A stretch of DNA of 64,000 bases from Ruminococcus flavefaciens (GCA_902777125.1 CACYSQ010000008.1:1-64000); one strand, 5' to 3'. Counted from the stretch's first letter, positions 33,199 through 41,884 are shown. Numbers and translations are program-made. Notes: generated from the letters alone by a model not told the origin.

Positions 33199-33951
33199 AT
33201 GTATTATTGCTGCGGTCTGACCGACAAGGGCATTATGCCCCATAATGAGGACGCTCTGCTGATCTTCAGGAGCGTCATTGACGAGGGCTCCTCCGAGCAG
33301 ACGCTCGATGCCCCGTTCATTGCTGCCGTTTCTGACGGCGTTTCCGGCGAGAGCTCCGGAGAAGTCGCCTCCCGCACCTGCCTCGAAATGCTCAGTGAGC
33401 TGCACTACAGCAGCCGTACCGACCTCGCACAGGAGCTCCTCTCCATTCACGAAAGGCTCGCTCAGAAAAGTGCCGAGACACCTGAGCTGCGGAATATGCA
33501 GGCTACCCTCTGCGGCATTGCCGTTGACGAGCACGGAGGTGCTGTCTCGTTCAATGTCGGGGACTCACGCCTTTACCGCTTCCGCGGCGGCAGAATGACA
33601 CAGCTCTCCCGCGACCAGTCCCTCGTCCAGCTTCTCTACGAGGAGGGCACTATCACCCTCGCCGAACGCCGCACCCATATCCACCGAAATATCATCTTCC
33701 CTGCTTTCGGCAACCTTAATACTCCCCCGAAAATAGACATCGTCCCTATCGAGGGCGGACTCTGCTACGGCGACGTCCTCCTGATGTGCAGCGACGGTCT
33801 CTCGGACTACATCTCGCCGCTCGATATGGAGGAGATACTCGAGCTTCCGGCGAGTCTCCCGGAAAGACTTTCCATGCTCGTTAAAAAAGCCTCCGCGAAC
33901 CAGAGCAAGGACAATATCACGGTCGTCGCCGTTGTCTACACGGGCGATTGA
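33199..33951 (+). CDS. PP2C-family serine/threonine phosphatase
   Basis: The 250-residue protein has the PP2C metal motifs in order: GLTDKGIMPHNEDAL, AVSDGVSGESSGEVA, FNVGDSRLYRFRGG, CSDGLSDYI and SKDNITVVAVVY. Such stand-alone enzymes reverse phosphorylation by PASTA-type or other Ser/Thr kinases. There is no kinase gene next to it here. ATG 33199 follows AAAAAGGAG; the frame extends 25 codons upstream through a repeat tract, which I reject. Confidence 0.9.
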   Translation: MYYCCGLTDKGIMPHNEDALLIFRSVIDEGSSEQTLDAPFIAAVSDGVSGESSGEVASRTCLEMLSELHYSSRTDLAQELLSIHERLAQKSAETPELRNMQATLCGIAVDEHGGAVSFNVGDSRLYRFRGGRMTQLSRDQSLVQLLYEEGTITLAERRTHIHRNIIFPAFGNLNTPPKIDIVPIEGGLCYGDVLLMCSDGLSDYISPLDMEEILELPASLPERLSMLVKKASANQSKDNITVVAVVYTGD

Positions 33952-33976
33952 ACATTTGCAGCCGCAGCGTATGACG

Positions 33977-34113
33977 CGGGCGGATAATATCCGCCCCTCC
34001 CCATCGTTAGCGGTAATATATACGTTAACACGCGGGCGGCGGAACGCCGCCTCTACAAATTGAGCCTTTGCGGTTTATTCGTTATTTACGGGCGCACACT
34101 GTGCGCCCCTACA
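33977..34113. repeat. three palindromic repeats upstream of the dockerin esterase
   Basis: The 271-base gap contains GCGGGCGGATAATATCCGCCCC (33977-33999), GCGGGCGGCGGAACGCCGCCTC (34032-34056) and CGGGCGCACACTGTGCGCCCCTAC (34089-34113), followed by the esterase promoter. No gene is seen. Confidence 0.8.
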
Positions 34114-34156
34114 CCACTTTCTGATCTCTCAACCCGCAGCTGTTCATATTTTCCGC

Positions 34157-34185
34157 TTGACACATACGAAAAAAAATAATATAAT
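34157..34185 (+). promoter_or_regulatory. consensus sigma-A promoter of the dockerin esterase
   Basis: TTGACA (34157-34162) and TATAAT (34180-34185) are perfect hexamers with a 17-base, A-rich spacer. The start codon is 38 bases downstream of the -10 box. A strong constitutive promoter is implied. Confidence 0.88.
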
Positions 34186-34222
34186 TGTTACAGGGGAATT
34201 TCCCCGGAAGGAGTGATATCTT

Positions 34223-35572
34223 ATGAAAAGATTCATCGCAGCTGTGCTCGCTGCCGCTATGACTGCCGGTGCTGCCGGTTCATACGCCGTTACAGCAGCA
34301 GATGCAAAAAACACAGACCACGATATCGTTATTTTCGGAGACAGTATCGCCGCCGGCTACGGTCTCGACACTAAAACAGAATACAATTACGGTCAGATAT
34401 GCGCCGATTACCTCGGAGGCACCGTCGCTAACTACGCCGTTTCAGGCGATACCACCGATGATATGCTCAAGGTCATCGGTTCGCTCGACGCCTCCCAGAA
34501 GCAGGCTCTCAAAAATGCGGAATATGTCGTTATCTCTATCGGAGGCAATGACCTCATACACTACGCTGTAAAGTATGTGCTCAACTATGCCGCTGAGAAC
34601 AACCTCCTCGTCAGCGGAAAAACAGCAGCCGATATCCCCGCTGAACCGACTGCCTCCCACCTCCTCACGCTTCTCGACAGGAGCAAGCTCAGTGCTTACG
34701 CTTCAAACACGAATAACGCTGCAGATCTTCTTGTTACGCTCAAAAAGCTCTGCAATAACCTCATGGTCAAGAACGAGTCGTATGAGGGCGTTATCCCCGA
34801 AAAAGTCATTCCCAATATCAAAACAGCCGTAAAGAACATCAAGGCTATAAACCCCAATGCAAGAATTATCGTACAGACCATTTACCAGCCTATTCAGTTC
34901 GATAAGGAGTACCTCGCCGCAAATTACGGTTCAAACGCTTCTACATATGTGAAGCTCTTCGGTCAGCTCCGCTCCAACTTTGAAAAGGTGCTCCAGCTTT
35001 ACGCTAAGGAGCTCGGCGGTATAGACGGCATCGAGATCGCAGATGTCAACCATGAGTTCACCTCCCTCAAAGAGGGCGAGGCTCAGAACAACGACAATCC
35101 CGGTCACGCCGCATACTTCGTCAATATCCAGGAGTCCGGCAGCAAAAGGGATATCCACCCCAATCAGAAGGGTCACCTCGCTATCGCTTCAACTATACTG
35201 AATACTATCGGCGAGCTCCACGACGATTCCGGTCTGCTCTCCGGCATCTTCAAGAGCCTCACGGACACCTCTGCCTACCCGCTCATCGCAGTCGATACCT
35301 ATAAGAAAGCTGCCGGCAACCTCATGCTCGGCGATGTTAACTTCGATGAGAAGATAGACGCCCGTGATGCGAGCCGTGTCCTGAAAAACTACACCTATAT
35401 CGCCGATGATCCGAATTCCGCTATTCTCTCGGAGATCCAGCTCAAGCAGTCCGATGTGAACGGAGATACTCTCAGCGATGCAAAGGACGCCTCCGCACTT
35501 CTCCGCTTCTATGCTTACCTCTCCAACAACGAATACTGCCCGATAGACGAATTCCTGAAAAGCGGAAAGTGA
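34223..35572 (+). CDS. secreted GDSL/SGNH esterase with C-terminal type I dockerin
   Basis: A signal peptide (about residues 1-26, ending AVTAADA) precedes an SGNH hydrolase domain: the nucleophile Ser in IVIFGDSIAAGYGL, the Gly and Asn blocks (ISIGGND) and the catalytic Asp/His in DIHPNQKGHLA. The last ~75 residues are a dockerin with two F-hand calcium repeats (GDVNFDEKIDARDAS and SDVNGDTLSDAKDAS). Dockerins plug into scaffoldin cohesins, so the enzyme is probably a cellulosome-type or cell-surface polysaccharide or lipid esterase. It has its own promoter and terminator. Confidence 0.9.
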   Translation: MKRFIAAVLAAAMTAGAAGSYAVTAADAKNTDHDIVIFGDSIAAGYGLDTKTEYNYGQICADYLGGTVANYAVSGDTTDDMLKVIGSLDASQKQALKNAEYVVISIGGNDLIHYAVKYVLNYAAENNLLVSGKTAADIPAEPTASHLLTLLDRSKLSAYASNTNNAADLLVTLKKLCNNLMVKNESYEGVIPEKVIPNIKTAVKNIKAINPNARIIVQTIYQPIQFDKEYLAANYGSNASTYVKLFGQLRSNFEKVLQLYAKELGGIDGIEIADVNHEFTSLKEGEAQNNDNPGHAAYFVNIQESGSKRDIHPNQKGHLAIASTILNTIGELHDDSGLLSGIFKSLTDTSAYPLIAVDTYKKAAGNLMLGDVNFDEKIDARDASRVLKNYTYIADDPNSAILSEIQLKQSDVNGDTLSDAKDASALLRFYAYLSNNEYCPIDEFLKSGK

Positions 35573-35666
35573 TCGCGGCTAAGGTCCGGACTAAGCAAAC
35601 TGACTCCATGCAGGACATTGCCGTAAAGCACGGTCTATCGCGTATACAGCCATCATAACACAAATA

Positions 35667-35698
35667 AGGCGGACGCTTTTCAGCGTCCGCCTGTTTTC
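35667..35698 (+). terminator. rho-independent terminator after the dockerin esterase
   Basis: AGGCGGACGC and GCGTCCGCCT form a perfect ten-base-pair stem around TTTTCA, followed by GTTTTC. It lies about 95 bases after the stop codon of the esterase gene. Confidence 0.85.
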
Positions 35699-35813
35699 GT
35701 ATTTTCAAAAGTTTGTATCGTGACATCTGCCGTAAGCGAAAGCAGACTTCCCTTTCCGTAAAGACGGAGCGAGCCTGCGAGCGCCCCCGTGGTCGGGAGC
35801 GCAGGCTCTGCGC

Positions 35814-35888
35814 TGGAGCAGATAACGGGGGTCGAACCCGCCTCCTCAGTTTGGGAAACTGAAGTAATAGCCGCTATACTATATCTGC
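35814..35888 (-). tRNA. tRNA-Gly(CCC)
   Basis: Read on the minus strand the 75 bases fold as a tRNA. The acceptor stem is GCAGATA/TATCTGC. The anticodon arm is TCAGT-TTCCCAA-ACTGA with anticodon CCC, and the T arm is GCGGG-TTCGACC-CCCGT. Discriminator U and an encoded CCA (35814-35816) follow. A perfect promoter lies upstream at 35897-35925. A GC-rich hairpin (GCCTGCG/CGCAGGC, about 35774-35805) downstream may end the transcript. Confidence 0.93.
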
Positions 35889-35896
35889 ATACCCTT

Positions 35897-35925
35897 ATTA
35901 TACATCTATATGGTACGCTTGTCAA
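35897..35925 (-). promoter_or_regulatory. consensus promoter of tRNA-Gly
   Basis: Minus strand TTGACA (35920-35925) and TATAAT (35897-35902) are perfect hexamers spaced by 17 bases, with the tRNA starting nine bases after the -10 box. Confidence 0.88.
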
Positions 35926-36027
35926 TAGGTTTGAACATCTCAGTCCGCAGGTTTATCATAAACCGTGTCGAACGGTGCAGAAAGCGTCCCGGCTGCACTG
36001 AACTTTGTCCTCAGCTTTTTAAAGTGC

Positions 36028-36171
36028 TTGCAATCCTGAAATATTTGTGGTATAATATCATCAAAGAAGATATTATACCTTATCAAAAAGCCCTCGCAGA
36101 TACGCAGATCAAAGATCTGTCCCCTGCAGATAGGGCAATTATATCACAACACTTCGTTTTTGTGATATAAT
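36028..36171 (+). promoter_or_regulatory. promoter and highly structured leader of metG
   Basis: TTGCAA (36028-36033) and TATAAT (36051-36056) are 17 bases apart with extended TGG. The -10 box lies inside an 11-base perfect inverted repeat GGTATAATATC/GATATTATACC (36049-36059, 36069-36079). Nested stems follow: GCCCT/AGGGC enclosing CAGATC/GATCTG. An 11-base inverted repeat ATTATATCACA/TGTGATATAAT (36139-36149, 36161-36171) comes last, and its right arm contains a second TATAAT. No T-box or SAM-riboswitch signature is visible. Confidence 0.65.
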
Positions 36172-36201
36172 AGTAAACCACTATGATTAGGAGCGATTTT
36201 T

Positions 36202-38193
36202 ATGTCAAAGAAACCCTTTTACATCACTACACCTATTTATTATCCTTCGGGCGATCCGCATATCGGTCACTGCTACACAACAGTTGCCTGCGATTCCATT
36301 GCCCGTTATAAGCGAATGCAGGGCTATGACGTAATGTTCCTCACCGGTACTGACGAGCACGGTCTTAAAATAGAGCAGAAGGCTGCCGAACAGGGCATAA
36401 CTCCCAAGGAGTACGTTGATATTATCGTTGATAAGTTCAAGAAGCTCTGGAGCTATATGAACATCTCCTACGACAGATATATCCGTACCACCGACGATTA
36501 CCACGTTGAGGCTGTTCAGAAGATCTTCAAGGCCCTCTACGACAAGGGCTATATCTACAAGGGCGAATATTCCGGAAAATACTGCACTCCCTGCGAGAGC
36601 TTCTGGACCGAGTCGCAGCTCGATGAGCACGGCTGCTGTCCCGAGTGCCACAGACCTGTGAAATTTGCCAAGGAGGAGGCTTACTTCTTCAAGATGTCTC
36701 CCTTTGCAGAGCGCATCGAGAAGCTTCTCCTCGAAACTGACTACCTCCGTCCCAAGACAAGAGCTGTTGAGCTGGTAAACAACTTCATCAAGCCCGGTCT
36801 TGAGGACCTCTGCGTTTCGAGAACTTCGTTCACATGGGGCGTTCCGGTATCCTTCGACGAAAAGCACGTTGTATACGTTTGGATAGACGCACTTTCCAAC
36901 TATATCACGGCTCTCGGCTATGAGAACTCCGCTCATAACGACTATGAGAAGTACTGGCCTGCTGATGTCCACATGGTAGCAAAGGACATCATGCGCTTCC
37001 ACGCTATCATATGGCCTGCAATGCTCATGGCACTGGATCTGCCTCTGCCTAAGCACCTTGCTGTTCACGGCTATATCACCATGCAGAGTAAGGGCGGCGA
37101 AAGCGTGAAGATGTCCAAGTCACTGGGCAACGTCGTTGATCCTTTTGTACTGGGCGAGCGCTACGGCTGCGACTCTATCAGATACCATATCCTCCGCGAA
37201 ATGGCTCTGGGCGCAGACAGCCTTTTCTCCAACGAGATAATGATAAACCGCATCAACTCCGACCTCGCAAACGGCTTTGGCAACCTCGTTTCACGTACCG
37301 TTGCAATGGCTGACAAGTACTTCGGCGGAACTCTCCCCACAGAGCGCGAGGCTGCCGATATCGACGAGGACTTCAAGTCTGTCATACTCGGACTTCGTTC
37401 CGCTGTTGACGGCTTCATCGACGAGACCAAGATAAAGCAGGCGCTCGAGACCATTTTCGAGGGCGTTTCACGCGCAAACAAGTACATCGACGAGACTGAG
37501 CCGTGGAAGCTCGGCAAGGACGACGCTACGAAGCCGAGACTTGCTGCTGTTCTCTATAACCTCCTCGAGACTATCCGCATAACCTCCGCACTCCTTGCGC
37601 CGTTCATGCCTACGACCATGCCGAAGGTATGGGAGCAGATAGGCGCCTCCGCAGAGGACGTAAAGTACGATAATCTCGATAAATTCGGCGTTCTCCCGGC
37701 AAATGTCACCGTTCACAAGGGCGAGATTCTCTTCCCGCGTATCGACGTTGACAAGGAGATCGAGGAGCTCAATGCTATCCTTACCAAGAACATGGAGGCG
37801 GCAAAGGCAAAGCTGTCCTCAGAGGAAAAGGGCGAGGCTGCTGCCGAGCCTGAGAAGATCGAGCTCAAGCCTGAGATAACCATTGACGACTTCGCAAAGG
37901 TCGAGATCAGGGTAGCTAAGGTAGTCGCCTGCGAAAAGGTTAAGAAGTCCGACAAGCTCCTGTGCTTGCAGCTCGACGACGGCATGGGCGGACGTCAGGT
38001 CGTTTCCGGTATCGCTCAGTATTACCAGCCGGAAGACCTCATCGGAAAGAAGCTCCAGCTCATCGCGAACCTCAAGCCCGTGAAGCTCCGCGGAGTTGAC
38101 AGCAACGGCATGATTTGCGCGGCTGATACTCCCGATGGCGTCAAGGTCATATTCGTTGACGACAGCATTCCTGTCGGCTCAAAGATAAGATAA
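36202..38193 (+). CDS. metG: methionyl-tRNA synthetase with C-terminal tRNA-binding domain
   Basis: The 663-residue synthetase has the HIGH motif in GDPHIGHCYTTVA, the zinc knuckle CTPCESFW...CCPEC, and KMSKS in VKMSKSLGNVVDP. A Glu/Lys-rich linker joins a C-terminal Trbp111/EMAP-type tRNA-binding domain (FAKVEIRVAKVVACEKV, from about residue 558). It charges both initiator and elongator tRNA-Met. The ATG follows TAGGAGCG. A perfect hairpin terminator overlaps the last bases of the gene. Confidence 0.97.
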   Translation: MSKKPFYITTPIYYPSGDPHIGHCYTTVACDSIARYKRMQGYDVMFLTGTDEHGLKIEQKAAEQGITPKEYVDIIVDKFKKLWSYMNISYDRYIRTTDDYHVEAVQKIFKALYDKGYIYKGEYSGKYCTPCESFWTESQLDEHGCCPECHRPVKFAKEEAYFFKMSPFAERIEKLLLETDYLRPKTRAVELVNNFIKPGLEDLCVSRTSFTWGVPVSFDEKHVVYVWIDALSNYITALGYENSAHNDYEKYWPADVHMVAKDIMRFHAIIWPAMLMALDLPLPKHLAVHGYITMQSKGGESVKMSKSLGNVVDPFVLGERYGCDSIRYHILREMALGADSLFSNEIMINRINSDLANGFGNLVSRTVAMADKYFGGTLPTEREAADIDEDFKSVILGLRSAVDGFIDETKIKQALETIFEGVSRANKYIDETEPWKLGKDDATKPRLAAVLYNLLETIRITSALLAPFMPTTMPKVWEQIGASAEDVKYDNLDKFGVLPANVTVHKGEILFPRIDVDKEIEELNAILTKNMEAAKAKLSSEEKGEAAAEPEKIELKPEITIDDFAKVEIRVAKVVACEKVKKSDKLLCLQLDDGMGGRQVVSGIAQYYQPEDLIGKKLQLIANLKPVKLRGVDSNGMICAADTPDGVKVIFVDDSIPVGSKIR

Positions 38194-38231
38194 AAAATAA
38201 CCGGAAGCTGTGAAGCTTCCGGTTATTTTTT
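38192..38231 (+). terminator. terminator of metG
   Basis: AAAAAATAACCGGAAGCT and AGCTTCCGGTTATTTTTT form an 18-base perfect stem with a GTGA loop. It works in either direction on paper and lies between convergent metG and tetR. Its right edge abuts the dispersed repeat at 38231. Confidence 0.92.
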
Positions 38232-38351
38232 ATACCATTGTGAAAAAACTAAAGTAAGGCTCTGAATAGAGTTTGGAAGCACTTTCATCAAAATGGCTTG
38301 CTCCAATAATTCTAATATACTTCTATATAAGCACCACGGTAAGGCGTGTCC
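38231..38351. repeat. ~120-bp dispersed element, copy A
   Basis: From TATACCATTGTGAAAAAACT to GGCGTGTCC this stretch matches 41866-41990 over its whole length with scattered substitutions (by eye above 80 percent). The best-conserved block is CTAAAGTAAGGCT and the following TAGAGTTTG and AAGCACTTTCATCAAAA. In both copies a CCGGAAGC hairpin lies just to the left. No reading frame spans it; nature unknown. Confidence 0.75.
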
Positions 38352-38353
38352 GT

Positions 38354-39001
38354 TTATCTCTTTCTAACGTACTCTACGGCGGTATTTACAAGCATTTCGA
38401 GCTCCTTATAGCCCTCGCTGAAATTGTCTGTTGGCAGGATCTCGCCGCGGAGAAGCTTCTTTGCAAGCTCCATCATAGCGTGTCCGTAGGTGACGTAAAG
38501 GAGGTGGAAATCAACGTCCTCGCGTATGCTGCCGTCGGCAACTCCGCGCTTGCAGGCTGCCTCGTATACCACATAGAAATTGATTATGGACTGGTCGTAC
38601 TCCTCCAGCTCGGACTTCGGGACCTTTTCTCTTATCATCATGAGGTCGAATTCGCCGAGAAGCTTCATGAAATCCTTGTGTGCCTCATACAGCACGGTAT
38701 ACATTCTCATGAGTTCGGAAAGCTGTTTCAGTCCGGACTGTGCAAGAAAGACCTCGGATTCAAAAATGCCGCTGAACATACCTTTCAGCTCGTTCCAGAG
38801 GTGAGTCATCGCGGCAATGGTTATGCCGGTCTTAGTGCCGAAATAGCGGTAAAGGGTAGCTACGCCGACGCCGCTCGCATCAGCGATATCGGTCATTTTC
38901 ACGTTCTCTATGCCGTTTTTCAGGAACATATCGGCGGATATCGCGACAGCACGCTTTATTCTTCGACCCTTCATATTCTCATTCTGAAACTCAATCATCA
39001 T
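38354..39001 (-). CDS. TetR-family transcriptional regulator
   Basis: The N-terminal helix-turn-helix (ISADMFLKNGIENVKMTDIA, then GVGVATLYRYFGTKTGI) is typical of TetR repressors; the C-terminal 150 residues form the ligand-binding and dimerisation part. The ligand and targets are unknown. It is transcribed from its own consensus-like promoter and lies next to the SulP gene, 183 bases from its stop, which makes SulP a possible but unproven target. The ATG follows GGGAGG. Confidence 0.88.
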   Translation of the reverse strand: MMIEFQNENMKGRRIKRAVAISADMFLKNGIENVKMTDIADASGVGVATLYRYFGTKTGITIAAMTHLWNELKGMFSGIFESEVFLAQSGLKQLSELMRMYTVLYEAHKDFMKLLGEFDLMMIREKVPKSELEEYDQSIINFYVVYEAACKRGVADGSIREDVDFHLLYVTYGHAMMELAKKLLRGEILPTDNFSEGYKELEMLVNTAVEYVRKR

Positions 39002-39047
39002 TGCAAAGCCTCCCTTACAAAAAGATATATTCGTTTAGCTTTGCTAT

Positions 39048-39076
39048 ATTTTAACATATTTTATTGTTTTTGTCAA
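39048..39076 (-). promoter_or_regulatory. sigma-A promoter of the tetR gene
   Basis: Minus strand TTGACA (39071-39076) and TAAAAT (39048-39053) are spaced by 17 bases, 46 bases upstream of the ATG. Confidence 0.8.
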
Positions 39077-39184
39077 GAAAAAAACATCGTTCAAGATGAA
39101 AATAATTTATGAACTTTTCTTTTCCGCGAATGCTGTAAGGTCCATATAAAAAAGTCCGGAAGCATTAACGTGAGTTCTTTTTCA

Positions 39185-40873
39185 TCATGCTCTCGCGGCA
39201 GCTATCTGCTTTTCAAGCTCGGCTGCACGGAGAAGTGCCGTGTCGATATGGTCGCAGAAGTTCTCGCTTCCGACACGCTCGGTAAAGCCAGCCTTCTTCA
39301 TGGCGTTCATCGGCTGCTCGTTGACATGGGAGAATATCACCTTTATACCGCGCTTTTCGCAGCGCTTCACGATGTTGTTCAGCGCCTCGATACCGGTCGC
39401 GTCTATCGCGGGAACGTTCCTCATTCTGATGCAGAGAATGTCGAACTTCTTATTGTCCTCGAGGACGTACCTGTACTTGTCGGAAGCCGCAAAGAACATC
39501 GGTCCGTTTATCTCATAGACACGGGTATTCGCAGGTATCTTCTTGAGGGCGATGTTGTCGGGGTCGGTGTCCTCATCGTCAATGTCGACCCAGTTGTGAG
39601 CCTCGGTAACGTCCGCCATGCGCTTCATAAAGAGGAGTGCGGCGAGCACAAGGCCAACTCCGATAGCGACTACGAGGTCGAACACAACGGTGAACACAAG
39701 CGTTACGAAAAGAACCATTACGTCGCTCTTGGGAGCAGTTTTTACGGTGTAGACGATGTTCTTCCAGCCGCACATATTGTATGCAACGATAAAGAGTATC
39801 GCGGCGATAGTGGGCATGGGTATGAGCTTTGCGTAGGGCATGAGCGAAACGAGTATAACAAGCACTACTATCGAGTGAACTATGCCTGCGATAGGCGTTC
39901 TTCCGCCGTTCTTGACGTTAGCGGCGGTACGGGCGATAGCGCCTGTAGCAGGTATTCCGCCGAAAAGTGACGAGCCGATGTTTGCGGCACCCTGAGCTAT
40001 GAGCTCCATGTTCGAGCGGTGCTTAGATCCGATCATACCGTCGGAAACAACGCAGGAGAGCAGTGATTCGACCGCTGCGAGAACTGCGATAGTGAAGGCG
40101 TCCGGAACGAGAGCCTTCATCTTGGAGAAACTGAACTCAGGTGCGGAGAACTTCGGAGGTGCGGAGGATATCGAGTAGAGGTCGCCTATCGTGTTGACGT
40201 TGACGTCAGCAAGGTTCACGACGAGCGAACAGACGATGACTGCGATGAGCGAGGCGGGTATCTTTTCGAGCTTCTTCGGCCAGAGAATGAGTATCGCAAG
40301 GGAAAGGCAGCCTATCAGGAATGCCGAGAAATTGAAGCTGTCAAGGTTTTTGCAGATAGCCTCGACCTTGTCAACGGTCTCAACGGGAGACTTGAAGTCC
40401 AGTCCGAAGAAGTCCTTGATCTGACCTATGAGAATGGTGACGGCAATGCCGAATGTGAAGCCGGTAGTTATCGTGCCGGGGATATATTTTATGAGGACGC
40501 CGAAACGGCACAGTCCCATCAGCACCATGAGGATACCAGCCATAATCGTAGCCATGATGAGACCGTCCATGCCCTCATCGGCGACAATGCCTGCAACTAT
40601 TGTGGCAAATGCGGCGGTAGGACCGGCTATCTGTACGCGGCTTCCTCCGAGGAGTGCCACGATGAAGCCTGCGACTATCGCGGTGTAAAGACCCTGCTCG
40701 GGACCTACTCCGGAGGCGAGTGCAAGGGCTATAGAGAGCGGAATGGCGATGATAGCAACAACGATGCCGGCAACGATGTCCTTGAAAAACTGTTCGCGGG
40801 AGTAATTCTTCATGACCGAGATAAGTTTCGGTTTGAGCTTCTCCTCACTGGGCTTGACTGCTTTTGAGTCCAT
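39185..40873 (-). CDS. SulP-family anion transporter with STAS domain
   Basis: The 562-residue protein has about 11-12 membrane helices with the SulP landmarks IAIPLSIALALASGVGPEQG and VQIAGPTAAFATIVAGI. A cytoplasmic STAS domain spans residues about 450-540 (TRVYEINGPMFFAASDKY, VPAIDATGIEAL). Family members move sulfate, bicarbonate or other anions; the substrate cannot be told here. I start at MDSKAVK (40873); a GTG two codons earlier, closer to GAGG, is also possible. Confidence 0.9.
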   Translation of the reverse strand: MDSKAVKPSEEKLKPKLISVMKNYSREQFFKDIVAGIVVAIIAIPLSIALALASGVGPEQGLYTAIVAGFIVALLGGSRVQIAGPTAAFATIVAGIVADEGMDGLIMATIMAGILMVLMGLCRFGVLIKYIPGTITTGFTFGIAVTILIGQIKDFFGLDFKSPVETVDKVEAICKNLDSFNFSAFLIGCLSLAILILWPKKLEKIPASLIAVIVCSLVVNLADVNVNTIGDLYSISSAPPKFSAPEFSFSKMKALVPDAFTIAVLAAVESLLSCVVSDGMIGSKHRSNMELIAQGAANIGSSLFGGIPATGAIARTAANVKNGGRTPIAGIVHSIVVLVILVSLMPYAKLIPMPTIAAILFIVAYNMCGWKNIVYTVKTAPKSDVMVLFVTLVFTVVFDLVVAIGVGLVLAALLFMKRMADVTEAHNWVDIDDEDTDPDNIALKKIPANTRVYEINGPMFFAASDKYRYVLEDNKKFDILCIRMRNVPAIDATGIEALNNIVKRCEKRGIKVIFSHVNEQPMNAMKKAGFTERVGSENFCDHIDTALLRAAELEKQIAAARA

Positions 40874-40924
40874 ATTCACAAAAACCTCAATTCTATGCAA
40901 TATCAGCGCAAACGCGCGATTACA

Positions 40925-40953
40925 ATTATACTACTAAAAATAGCCGATTTCAA
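40925..40953 (-). promoter_or_regulatory. sigma-A promoter of the sulP gene
   Basis: Minus strand TTGAAA (40948-40953) and TATAAT (40925-40930) are separated by 17 bases. It lies in the divergent gap with the rubrerythrin gene. Confidence 0.75.
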
Positions 40954-41051
40954 GGGAAAGACAGAATTTTGTCGAAGTATATAAAATAGTTGCGGAAAGA
41001 CGATGAATATTATTGATTTTCAGGAGGATAATAGCTCTGAGGTGAATTGAA

Positions 41052-41663
41052 ATGAGCTTACAGCTTGAAAAAAGTCAGACGCTTACAAATCTCATGAGGG
41101 CTTTTGCCGGGGAAAGCATGGCGCAGATGCGGTATATCCTTGCGGCGGACGAGGCTCAGAAGCAGAAATTCGCGGCGATAGCAAGGGTATTCCGGTTCAC
41201 GGCTGAGCAGGAGAAGCAGCACGCTAAGGTCTTCGGAGGCTTCCTTTCGGACTTTCCGGGCATGAGCATCGACATCGCGGCAGGCTTTCCGGCGGACAAC
41301 ACCTGCGATATGCAGCAGCTCCTCGACCTTGCCGCGAACGATGAGGACGCCGAAGCCGGTACGGTCTATCCCTCTTTTGCACGTATCGCAAGGGACGAGG
41401 GCTTCACGGATATCGCGGACAAATTCGCAATGATAGGTGCGATAGAGGATACTCACAGGAAGCGCTTCGCATATTACGCCGAGCTTATGCGGTCGGGAAA
41501 GCTCCTGCGTTCAGACATCACGGAGGAACGCTGGATATGCCTGAACTGCGGTCATATCCACACGGGAAGCGAGCCGCCGGAGGTCTGTCCGGTATGCGGT
41601 GTTGACCATGGCTGGTCGATCCGCGAGGCAGAGGCGGATATGACGTTCGCGAATATGCTGTGA
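41052..41663 (+). CDS. rubrerythrin
   Basis: The 203-residue protein has a ferritin-like diiron domain (GESMAQMRYILAADEA, AEQEKQHAKVF, EDAEAGTVYPSFARIARDEG, IEDTHRKRF) and a C-terminal rubredoxin domain (CLNCGHIHTG...CPVCG). Rubrerythrin reduces hydrogen peroxide in the cytoplasm of anaerobes. The ATG follows GAGGTGAATTGA. No PerR-like box was identified upstream. It stands alone, divergent from sulP. Confidence 0.95.
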   Translation: MSLQLEKSQTLTNLMRAFAGESMAQMRYILAADEAQKQKFAAIARVFRFTAEQEKQHAKVFGGFLSDFPGMSIDIAAGFPADNTCDMQQLLDLAANDEDAEAGTVYPSFARIARDEGFTDIADKFAMIGAIEDTHRKRFAYYAELMRSGKLLRSDITEERWICLNCGHIHTGSEPPEVCPVCGVDHGWSIREAEADMTFANML

Positions 41664-41729
41664 CGGCACATACAGAAAAAAAGTGACGCCATAACTGTGA
41701 TACTCATATGGAAGTATTATGAGAACTAA

Positions 41730-41766
41730 CTGGGGAAAACCTTTCTGAGGAAAGGTTCTTCCCCAG
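41730..41766. repeat. hairpin of the CTGGGGAAAACCTTTCT type
   Basis: CTGGGGAA-AACCTTTC and GAAAGGTT-c-TTCCCCAG form a long stem, followed by ACCCCCTTTCCAAAGACTTT. I recall similar strings recurring in other clostridial genomes. It is followed 26 bases later by the left arm of a 21-base inverted repeat. It could act as the terminator of the rubrerythrin gene, 66 bases upstream. Confidence 0.6.
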
Positions 41767-41792
41767 ACCCCCTTTCCAAAGACTTTATTATG

Positions 41793-41884
41793 GTTTTTTC
41801 CACAATGGTATAATGCTCACGCACAAAAAAATAATCCGGAAGCAACTATGCTTCTGGACATTTTTATACCATTGTGGAAAAAAC
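41793..41884. repeat. 21-bp perfect inverted repeat flanking a hairpin
   Basis: GTTTTTTCCACAATGGTATAA (41793-41813) is the exact reverse complement of 41864-41884. Between them lie about 50 bases with a TCCGGAAGC/GCTTCTGGA hairpin (41834-41858). The right arm is also the left edge of the dispersed element copy B. Confidence 0.8.

Noticed and set aside
35818-35888. Reading the tRNA at 35.8 kb as tRNA-Pro(GGG) on the plus strand
   Set aside because: The TTCGA T-loop, discriminator and CCA end are only in order on the minus strand, where the anticodon is CCC (Gly).
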